This document shows positions 1-4,429 of a DNA stretch of 5,273 nucleotides, piece after piece. The notes under the pieces are model-generated. The model was not told where the DNA came from, searched no databases, and saw only the letters and a list, made by a program, of their open reading frames with translations. Where the stretch lies: NCBI GenBank assembly GCA_001800085.1, contig MGUS01000035.1:2653-7925 (forward strand). The letters are read 5' to 3'. The stretch's first letter is position 1; each line of letters opens with the position of its first letter. This DNA comes from Elusimicrobia bacterium RIFCSPLOWO2_01_FULL_60_11 (GTDB taxonomy: Bacteria > Elusimicrobiota > Elusimicrobia > 2-02-FULL-39-32). A program made the translations under genes and the position numbers.

Positions 1-1325
1 GCGGATTCGATGACCAAGTTCAAACGCTCATGCTCCTTTAATTCGCCCTTGGTCTCTTCCATGCGTCGCTGGATATTTTCAATCATCACCACCGCGCCGT
101 CCACCAGCAGACCGAAATCGATTGCGCCCAGGCTCATGAGGCTGGCCGAAACATCCATCCAGCGCATGCCGATGGCCCCGAACAACATGGACAGCGGTAT
201 CGCAAGCGACACAAACAAGGCCGCCCGCAGGTTCCCCAAAATCAGCAGAAGTACGACGACGACCAAAGCCGCGCCTTCCGCGAGGTTCTTGGACACGGTT
301 TTCAGCGTTGCGTTCACCAGATAGCTGCGGCTGTAAAGAAGTTTCAACCGCACCTCCGGGGGAAGAGGCGCCTCTTTCAGGGCGCGTTCGGCGTCCAACG
401 CGACCCGTCTGGAATTCGCTCCGGAGAGCATCAGCACGGTGCCCAGCACCGTTTCTTCCCCGTCATAAGTGGCGCCGCCAACGCGCTGGGAATAATCTTC
501 CCTGATATCCGCAACCCGGGACAAGGGGACCGGTTTGCCTCGAAAATCCAGCTTGACCGGCAGCCCGCGGATCTCGTCCAAGTTGTTCACCCGGCCGGAA
601 GCCCGGACGATCACCTGTTTTCCCTTGGGCTGGATATATCCTCCGCCGAAGTTCTCGCCGACCGCTTCCACGCGTTCCACGATCTGTTCGATGCTCAACC
701 CGTAAGGCTCCAACCTCTCCGGGTGAACGTCAATGTGGATCTCCTTTTTGTACCCGCCCGTGGAATCCACTTCCGCGACATTCTTGATGGACCGTTTTAG
801 GTAAGGGGCGACGACGAAATCCTGTATCGTGCGCAGGTAGAGCAGTCTTTCCTGTTCTGGCCTTGCCGCAAGGCCGCTGCCGGGTTTCGCCAAAACGGCG
901 TACATCAGGACTTCGCCCAGGCCCGTTGTGATCGGGGCCAATTCCGGCGAAAGCCCCTGCGGGATCTCGCCTTTCACCCCTTGCAGTCTTTCCGACACTT
1001 GCTGGCGCGCCCAATAGATATTGGTGTCGTCTTCAAAAACAATGACCACTTGCGACAAGCCATATTTCGACAGGGACCGGACTTCTTTGACCTTGGCGAT
1101 GCCGCTCATGTCGGTCTCAATGGGAAAGGAAACGGTCTTTTCGATTTGTTCCGGGTCCAGCGCTCCCGTTTTGGTGTTGACGACCACTTGGACCGAAGTG
1201 ATGTCCGGCACGGCGTCGATCGGGACCTGGGTCGCCGCATAGATGCCGCCGATAACGACCAAGGCAAAGGCAAGCAGGACCCAAAGGCGGTGTTGCAAAG
1301 ATTTTTTGATCAAAGCTTCTAACAT
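1..1325 (-). CDS. czcA: CzcA-like heavy-metal efflux RND pump, N-terminal 441 residues (partial)
   Basis: Inner-membrane proton-driven RND permease of the heavy-metal efflux (HME) family, the pump of a tripartite CzcCBA-type exporter. The frame stays open from an ATG at 1325 to the left edge, giving 441 residues of a family usually near 1,040. Visible parts are TM1 at about residues 13-31, followed by the family motif QVPIDAVPDIT (33-43); periplasmic porter domain to about 340; and TM2-TM4 at about 350-416. TM4 reads AIDFGLLVDGAVVMIEN (401-417). It holds D403, D409 and E416, matching the CzcA proton/cation relay D402, D408 and E415, whereas CusA-type Cu/Ag pumps have a different TM4. Divalent cations such as Zn, Co, Cd or Ni are therefore the likely substrates. 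The start is set by the usual N-terminal length and an SD that overlaps the upstream stop codon. It is the third gene of the operon. No frameshift or stop is seen. The exact metal is inferred. Confidence 0.95.
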   Translation of the reverse strand, partial: MLEALIKKSLQHRLWVLLAFALVVIGGIYAATQVPIDAVPDITSVQVVVNTKTGALDPEQIEKTVSFPIETDMSGIAKVKEVRSLSKYGLSQVVIVFEDDTNIYWARQQVSERLQGVKGEIPQGLSPELAPITTGLGEVLMYAVLAKPGSGLAARPEQERLLYLRTIQDFVVAPYLKRSIKNVAEVDSTGGYKKEIHIDVHPERLEPYGLSIEQIVERVEAVGENFGGGYIQPKGKQVIVRASGRVNNLDEIRGLPVKLDFRGKPVPLSRVADIREDYSQRVGGATYDGEETVLGTVLMLSGANSRRVALDAERALKEAPLPPEVRLKLLYSRSYLVNATLKTVSKNLAEGAALVVVVLLLILGNLRAALFVSLAIPLSMLFGAIGMRWMDVSASLMSLGAIDFGLLVDGAVVMIENIQRRMEETKGELKEHERLNLVIES

Positions 1326-1330
1326 GGACG

Positions 1331-1337
1331 CCTCCCT
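1331..1337 (-). promoter_or_regulatory. Shine-Dalgarno site of czcA
   Basis: The minus strand reads AGGGAGG, then 5 nt (CGTCC), then ATG. The first bases of the SD overlap the TAG stop of the upstream outer-membrane factor gene (1336-1338), a tight arrangement that suggests translational coupling. It fixes the start at 1325. Confidence 0.85.
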
Positions 1338-2589
1338 AAAACTGTTGAAGCTCTTGGACGACGTCTTTTCGTCCGGTCAGGGCAAAAAGCCCCGCCAATT
1401 TCTCTGCAAGCGATTTCTGCACGTCGAGACTGCGGTAATAGGTTTGCGCCGCCTCATTTTCCAGTTCCAGGTAGACCAGGAGATCCACTCGTCCCTTGCG
1501 GAATTCCGCTTCCGTTTCTTTCAGGTCTTTGTTAAGACCCTCCGATACGGACGGCGAGTATTGCAGAGCCATGCGGCGATAGAGTTCAACCTCTGCCGAA
1601 AGCTCTCCCAGACGGGAAATGAGTTCGCGTTCTTTAAAGCGCAACAGGCTTTCCTCCGCCTGGATCTTCATCTTGAGGCTTTGAATATTCCCCTTGTTGC
1701 TGGCGAAGATGGGCAGCGGAACAGAAATCCCCAAACCTGCGGACCGCTCGGTCTCTCCCGCCGTTTCCTGCCCGTAAAAAATGGAAGAGCCCAGATCCGG
1801 CCAGGCTTCTTTAGCCGCCAAGGCTTTTTCATCCCGCGCTTTGTCCGTGAGAACCTTCTGCGCGGCAAGTTGTGGGTTATGGATTCGGGCGTCCTCTTTC
1901 AACCGCGGCATCTCCAAAGGCCGGCTTCCTTTCATCCAAGGGACGTCGATCACGGGTTCGTTTTCCTGAACCGGGAAATAAAGTCGCAGCCTTTCCAAAG
2001 AAGCCTTGAGCGCCGCTTCCCCCTCAATCCTCTCCGCGTCAATGTCCCTCAAACGTGCCTCAACGATGCGGCGTTCGGCGATCTTCTGCGGCGAAGCGAA
2101 AACGTTGCCGTGCAAATAAGCCTTGACCAGCTCGAATTGATGGAGCCGCCCTTCGGCAAAGACCTTCTTTTTTCGGTTCATCTCATACGCATAGGCCAGC
2201 CGCACGGATTCGGAAACCAGGGAAAGTTCCGCCTCAAGCCTGGAAAGGTCCGACAGCTCCACATCCCTGCTTGCGGCCAGAGAGCGCAGCCTCGATTTTC
2301 CGGGAAAAGGGAAAGTTTGGCTTATGGAAATTTCATACAGGGAACCTTCCAACTCCCCTGCCCGTTTTTGTCCGATAGTAAAGCTGGTTTCCGGATTAGG
2401 CAGGACGCGGGACTGTCCCACGAGAAATCGTTTCTCTTCTATGCGGGCCTTGGATGAGCCGACGAGATCGTTTTGCGTTAAAACACGATTCACCAGATCG
2501 ACGATCGAATAATTCCCGCTTTCCGCCCCTAAAGGCGGACTTCCACAACTTAAAAGCAATAAAAATAAAATGATGTGTTTGTTTTTCAT
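1336..2589 (-). CDS. czcC: CzcC-like outer-membrane efflux protein (TolC superfamily)
   Basis: Outer-membrane channel of the metal exporter, carrying ions from the RND pump and adaptor to the outside. The 417 residues match the usual size of CzcC. The N-terminus is a hydrophobic export signal (residues 2-22). It contains LLSCG with Cys15, which could be a lipobox, and a later GA/ES site near residue 22 suits ordinary signal peptidase. Two OEP repeats follow. The first has the subfamily motif FPFPGK (93-98) and long Ala/Glu/Leu/Arg-rich helices (about 100-205), the second the motif VPLPIF followed by ASNKG (about 290-300). The frame also has an ATG 16 codons upstream at 2637, but that extension is encoded by a GC palindrome and would spoil the signal peptide; the ATG at 2589 has an SD. 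Only 10 nt separate it from czcA, so the two are co-transcribed. Hand-counted third-position GC (about 58% in 60 codons at the 3' end) is lower than in purU. Confidence 0.93.
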   Translation of the reverse strand: MKNKHIILFLLLLSCGSPPLGAESGNYSIVDLVNRVLTQNDLVGSSKARIEEKRFLVGQSRVLPNPETSFTIGQKRAGELEGSLYEISISQTFPFPGKSRLRSLAASRDVELSDLSRLEAELSLVSESVRLAYAYEMNRKKKVFAEGRLHQFELVKAYLHGNVFASPQKIAERRIVEARLRDIDAERIEGEAALKASLERLRLYFPVQENEPVIDVPWMKGSRPLEMPRLKEDARIHNPQLAAQKVLTDKARDEKALAAKEAWPDLGSSIFYGQETAGETERSAGLGISVPLPIFASNKGNIQSLKMKIQAEESLLRFKERELISRLGELSAEVELYRRMALQYSPSVSEGLNKDLKETEAEFRKGRVDLLVYLELENEAAQTYYRSLDVQKSLAEKLAGLFALTGRKDVVQELQQF

Positions 2590-2592
2590 AAG

Positions 2593-2598
2593 CTCCTC
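2593..2598 (-). promoter_or_regulatory. Shine-Dalgarno site of czcC
   Basis: The minus strand reads GAGGAG, CTT, ATG. The spacing is short if the whole hexamer is used and normal (5 nt) if GAGG is used. It decides the start at 2589 over the in-frame ATG at 2637, which has no SD. Confidence 0.75.
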
Positions 2599-2614
2599 AA
2601 AATGAAATATGAAT

Positions 2615-2632
2615 CGCCCCGCGCGCGGGGCG
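2615..2632 (-). repeat. Perfect 18-bp GC palindrome in the leader of czcC
   Basis: CGCCCCGCGCGCGGGGCG is its own reverse complement and can fold as a 7-bp stem with a CGCG loop. It lies between the small first gene (stop at 2678) and czcC (start at 2589). On the transcribed strand it is followed by a T-rich but interrupted stretch, then the SD. It could be an attenuator, an mRNA-processing or stabilising hairpin that sets relative expression, or a copy of a dispersed palindrome. It is not a canonical terminator, because the T run is broken. Confidence 0.6.
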
Positions 2633-2677
2633 TACAATCCATGCGGCGGTGGCTAAGCTGCGGTCAGACGATGCGGG

Positions 2678-2950
2678 TTATTTGGGAGGGCGGAAGAACT
2701 TCTGAATACGGTCTTGAGGGATTTTTATGTTATGAAGGGTAGGGCTAAATTCCAATGATGAATTGATCTCGGGTGATTTTACCGCAGGAACCACGATATG
2801 GCTTGAACAATTCCCGCTATGACACGCTGTCGGGCAGTTTTGTGACTGATCCCATTGGCAGGCGTCCAGGGAATCTGCAACAACATCCACCAAAAACCCT
2901 GCAGCCACGAGAAACAGAATGAGTTTAATTGTTTTGCGAATTCTCACCAC
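2678..2950 (-). CDS. Small secreted Cys/His-rich protein, CzcI-like, first gene of the efflux operon
   Basis: About 90 residues. The N-terminus is a good Sec signal: basic residues (R3, R5, K6, K9), a hydrophobic core at about 10-24, and a VVA/DS cleavage site after residue 25. The mature part of about 65 residues has four cysteines and nearby histidines (C31, C39, C43, H44, C48, H51), plausible for periplasmic metal binding or disulfides, and ends in a Pro/Arg-rich tail IQKFFRPPK. Small exported proteins of this kind, with a CxxC/His-type centre and a similar tail, sit upstream of czcC in several metal-resistance operons (CzcI type); the link here rests on layout and memory, not a search. 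The start is uncertain. Two GTG codons (2950 and 2947) begin the signal peptide 7-10 nt after a strong -10 box. A GTG at 3043 would add 31 unsignal-like residues containing that promoter, so I reject it. czcC follows 88 nt downstream. Third-position GC is only about 48% over 50 codons. Confidence 0.65.
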   Translation of the reverse strand: MVRIRKTIKLILFLVAAGFLVDVVADSLDACQWDQSQNCPTACHSGNCSSHIVVPAVKSPEINSSLEFSPTLHNIKIPQDRIQKFFRPPK

Positions 2951-2951
2951 A

Positions 2952-2987
2952 GCTTGACTATAGCAGTAAATAAGACGGGGTTCAAGC
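2952..2987. repeat. Inverted repeat GCTTGA...TCAAGC spanning the operon promoter
   Basis: On the minus strand GCTTGA (2982-2987) and TCAAGC (2952-2957) are perfect 6-bp inverted arms 24 bp apart. One arm overlaps the -35 and the other the end of the -10. This could be an operator for a metal-responsive regulator, but 6-bp arms this far apart can occur by chance. Confidence 0.35.
2957..2985 (-). promoter_or_regulatory. Sigma70-like promoter of the metal efflux operon
   Basis: On the minus strand the -35 is TTGAAC (2980-2985), the spacer is exactly 17 nt, and the -10 is TATAGT (2957-2962), preceded by TGC (2963-2965), an extended -10. Predicted transcription start is near 2950, which coincides with the GTG start of the small gene. 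The 17-nt spacer argues against a MerR-type promoter, which usually has 19-20 nt. Confidence 0.75.
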
Positions 2988-3031
2988 GCACCACTGTGTC
3001 CCTGACAATTTCTATACTGTTTAAAAACCTC

Positions 3032-3052
3032 AAAATCGGTCACCTCGATTTT
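3032..3052. repeat. AT-rich inverted repeat upstream of the efflux promoter
   Basis: AAAATCG (3032-3038) and CGATTTT (3046-3052) are perfect 7-bp inverted arms around a 7-nt centre. It lies about 47-67 bp upstream of the -35 of the efflux operon, a fair position for an activator such as a two-component regulator. On the plus strand a T-rich stretch follows, so it could also be a weak terminator, but no transcript that needs one is visible. Confidence 0.35.
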
Positions 3053-3153
3053 TTATTTACCGTCGATGACCGGCAAACCGACGCAAGCAGGCTAAAGTGG
3101 ATCATGTTAGGATTTGACGAGCGATAATTTTACAGAATCAGGGAGCCACGAAC

Positions 3154-3345
3154 ATGGGGAAAAAATATGATATTTCCATATTGCAGATACGATGCCGGAC
3201 GTGCGGCATTACGCTGGCACAGTGGGACATAATAAAGCGGGATTTACAGAAACTTTGGAAGGACGACCCAACGGCATTGCAGATGTTTTTGGCTCATCTG
3301 CAATGCAATTTCCGTCGAAGTCAAGAAAACAATCTCCCGGGGTAG
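3154..3345 (+). CDS. Doubtful 63-residue hypothetical protein
   Basis: An ATG preceded by GGGAG 8 nt upstream opens a 63-residue frame. It has one CRTC pair (C14, C17), a later Cys51, and a Lys/Leu/Trp-rich middle that could be helical (about 21-50). I recognise no family. Against it: the last codons run into the antisense of tRNA-Asn (the stop is inside the T stem), residues about 41-51 are encoded by a perfect inverted repeat, and no convincing promoter is seen (a GATAAT at 3123-3128 has no -35). It may be chance or a decayed gene. Confidence 0.2.
   Translation: MGKKYDISILQIRCRTCGITLAQWDIIKRDLQKLWKDDPTALQMFLAHLQCNFRRSQENNLPG
3274..3306. repeat. Perfect 12-bp inverted repeat with 9-nt centre
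   Basis: GCATTGCAGATG (3274-3285) and CATCTGCAATGC (3295-3306) are perfect complements around TTTTTGGCT. It starts 27 bp past the 3' end of tRNA-Asn. No T run follows on either strand, so it is not a canonical terminator. It could be an RNA hairpin trailing the tRNA, a regulator operator, or a site-specific recombinase core (lox sites are 13-8-13). Confidence 0.6.
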
Positions 3346-3405
3346 GACTCGAACCTACAACCCTCCCGTTAACAGCGGGATGCTCCACCGTTGAGCTACC
3401 CGGGA
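3334..3405 (-). tRNA. tRNA-Asn (anticodon GTT)
   Basis: A complete 72-nt cloverleaf read from 3405 to 3334. The acceptor stem TCCCGGG/CCCGGGA pairs fully (3399-3405 with 3335-3341). The D arm is GCTC/GAGC with loop AACGGTG. The anticodon stem is TCCCG/CGGGA with loop CTGTTAA, giving anticodon GTT (3371-3373), which reads AAC/AAU. The variable loop is GGGTT, the T arm GTAGG/CCTAC with loop TTCGAGT, and the discriminator base is G at 3334. CCA is not encoded, so it must be added after transcription. The gene lies 104 bp downstream of purU in the same direction. No clear terminator follows. tRNA-Asn 3' ends are common integration sites for mobile DNA, which is relevant to the efflux operon beyond it. 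Confidence 0.97.
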
Positions 3406-3435
3406 ATAAAATTGGGTGTGTCGCGGTGACTTGCG

Positions 3436-3459
3436 CCGGGTGTTAAGTTACCCGGGAAT
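3436..3459 (-). repeat. tRNA-leader copy of the tRNA-Asn 5' end, also forming a hairpin
   Basis: Positions 3442-3459 match 3390-3407, the tRNA 5' end plus two flanking bases, at 16 of 18 positions, offset by 52 bp. The minus strand reads ATTCCCGGGTAACTTAAC against ATTCCCGGGTAGCTCAAC. Within it, CCGGGT/ACCCGG (3436-3441 and 3450-3455) can also form a 6-bp hairpin with an 8-nt loop. It lies in the predicted transcribed leader of the tRNA. Confidence 0.6.
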
Positions 3460-3466
3460 GGGAACT

Positions 3467-3475
3467 ATTTTAGCA
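3467..3475 (-). promoter_or_regulatory. Candidate extended -10 promoter of tRNA-Asn
   Basis: The minus strand reads TGC then TAAAAT, an extended -10 (TAAAAT at 3467-3472). No good -35 is found 16-18 nt upstream. Transcription would start near 3460, giving a leader of about 55 nt before the mature tRNA. Read-through from purU is the alternative source. Confidence 0.45.
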
Positions 3476-3509
3476 GAATTTGAGGGAGTTCTGTAGCGGA
3501 GGCGGCAGG

Positions 3510-4367
3510 TCAGTCGAAGACGACGGTCTTTTTGGCGTAGGTCAGGATGCGGTGCTCGACGTGCCAGCGCACCGCGCGGGAAAGCACCGTCTTCTCCAAA
3601 TCCCTCCCTTTCTCGACGAGATCGTCGAGCCGGTCCCGGTGGGAGACCCGGGCCACGTCCTGCTCGATGATGGGACCCTGGTCGAGCTCTTCCGTGACAT
3701 AGTGGCTCGTGGCCCCGATCAGCTTGACCCCCCGCTCGAAGGCCTGGTGGTAGGGTTTGGAGCCCGCGAATGCGGGCAGGAACGAATGGTGCACGTTGAT
3801 GATCTTTTGTGGGTATCTGGAAACAAAGTCCGGCGAGAGGATCCGCATGTAGCGGGCCAGAACGACCAGGTCGACCGAATGCTCCTTGAGCAGATCGAGT
3901 TGCTTTTTCTCCGCTTGGGCGCCCTTATCCACGGATACGTGATGGAACGGAACGCCGTAGAATCCGGCGAGCCGCGAGGACTCTTCGTGATTGCTCACGA
4001 CCATGGAGATTTCGCAGGCCAGTTCTCCCGCGCGGTGGCGGTAGAGCAGGTCGGACAGGCAATGGTCCTGCTTGGAGCAGAAAATGGCCGCCCGGAGCGG
4101 TTTGGTGGACTCTCCCATCTTCCACCTCATCTGGAACCGTTCCGCCAGCGGCCCGAACTCTTTCCGGAACAGGTCCGCGCTCAAACCAAAACCCTTCAGG
4201 TCCCATTCCACCCGCATCAGAAAAAGGTCGAGCTCCGAATCCCTGTGCTGGTCGGCGTGGACGATGTTGGCGCCGTTCCGGTAGAGGAAATCCGAGACCG
4301 CGGCCACAAGCCCCTTGCGGTCCGGACAGTCGATGAGCAGGATCATGGAGTCGAAGACCCGCGCCAT
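3510..4367 (-). CDS. purU: Formyltetrahydrofolate deformylase
   Basis: Cytosolic enzyme that hydrolyses 10-formyl-THF to THF and formate, balancing the one-carbon pool and supplying formate. At 285 residues it is close to the 280 of E. coli PurU. Residues 1-85 are an ACT domain (CPDRKGLVAAVSDFL, 14-28) and 90-285 the formyltransferase fold. The catalytic Asn-His-Asp triad is intact: N191 and H193 in INVHHSFLPAF, D229 in LDQGPIIEQD. The motif KPYHQAFERGVKLIGATSHYVTEELD (204-229) is typical of PurU and, with the ACT domain, rules out PurN. The start at 4367 fits the ACT domain; only a GGGG 2 nt away resembles an SD, and the -10 box ends 7 nt upstream, so the mRNA may be leaderless. It is divergent from the nucleotidyltransferase gene and upstream of tRNA-Asn. 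Third-position GC is about 85% over the first 60 codons. Confidence 0.97.
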   Translation of the reverse strand: MARVFDSMILLIDCPDRKGLVAAVSDFLYRNGANIVHADQHRDSELDLFLMRVEWDLKGFGLSADLFRKEFGPLAERFQMRWKMGESTKPLRAAIFCSKQDHCLSDLLYRHRAGELACEISMVVSNHEESSRLAGFYGVPFHHVSVDKGAQAEKKQLDLLKEHSVDLVVLARYMRILSPDFVSRYPQKIINVHHSFLPAFAGSKPYHQAFERGVKLIGATSHYVTEELDQGPIIEQDVARVSHRDRLDDLVEKGRDLEKTVLSRAVRWHVEHRILTYAKKTVVFD

Positions 4368-4373
4368 GTCCCC

Positions 4374-4402
4374 AATATATCAGGCAACCCGTTTGAAATC
4401 AA
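4374..4402 (-). promoter_or_regulatory. Promoter of purU
   Basis: On the minus strand: -35 TTGATT (4397-4402), 17-nt spacer, -10 TATATT (4374-4379) preceded by TGA (4380-4382), an extended -10. The -10 ends 7 nt before the A of the purU ATG, so the predicted start of transcription is the start codon itself. Confidence 0.65.
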
Positions 4403-4422
4403 TAGCCGGGATTTGCTAACCT
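4393..4422 (+). promoter_or_regulatory. Candidate promoter of the nucleotidyltransferase gene
   Basis: -35 TTGAAA (4393-4398), 18-nt spacer, weak -10 TAACCT (4417-4422) preceded by TGC. Predicted transcription start is at 4429-4430, next to the ATG at 4430. The -35 overlaps the purU -35 on the other strand. TATAAA at 4422-4427 looks better as a box but would start transcription inside the gene. Confidence 0.4.
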
Positions 4423-4429
4423 ATAAAAA

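Larger units (their letters stand above)
2951..3333. other. Gene-poor region between the efflux operon and tRNA-Asn
   Basis: About 380 bp, AT-richer than the flanking genes. It contains the operon promoter, an inverted repeat at 3032-3052, a doubtful small ORF on the plus strand (start 3154), and a strong 12-9-12 inverted repeat at 3274-3306. I see no metal-sensor gene, transposase, integrase or RNA gene in it. Confidence 0.6.

Noticed and set aside
1243..2457. Plus-strand open frame of 404 codons
   Set aside because: It lies antisense to czcC, whose protein has clear family motifs and a signal peptide. Its product is low-complexity and resembles no family.
2615..2637. Start of czcC at ATG 2637
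   Set aside because: It would translate the GC palindrome and place a charged stretch before the signal peptide. The ATG at 2589 has an SD.
2957..2985. MerR-type metal-responsive promoter
   Set aside because: The spacer is 17 nt, not 19-20 nt, and no MerR-type dyad is centred in the spacer.
2951..3043. N-terminal extension of the small secreted protein from GTG 3043
   Set aside because: The extra 31 residues contain no signal-like features, the DNA holds the best promoter in the window, and there is no proper SD at 3043.
3192..3446. 84-codon plus-strand frame across the tRNA
   Set aside because: Much of it is antisense tRNA-Asn. The central peptide resembles the spurious product commonly predicted from antisense tRNA.
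2641..3480. CRISPR array, transposase or integrase
   Set aside because: There are no regularly spaced direct repeats and no matching protein motifs in any frame.
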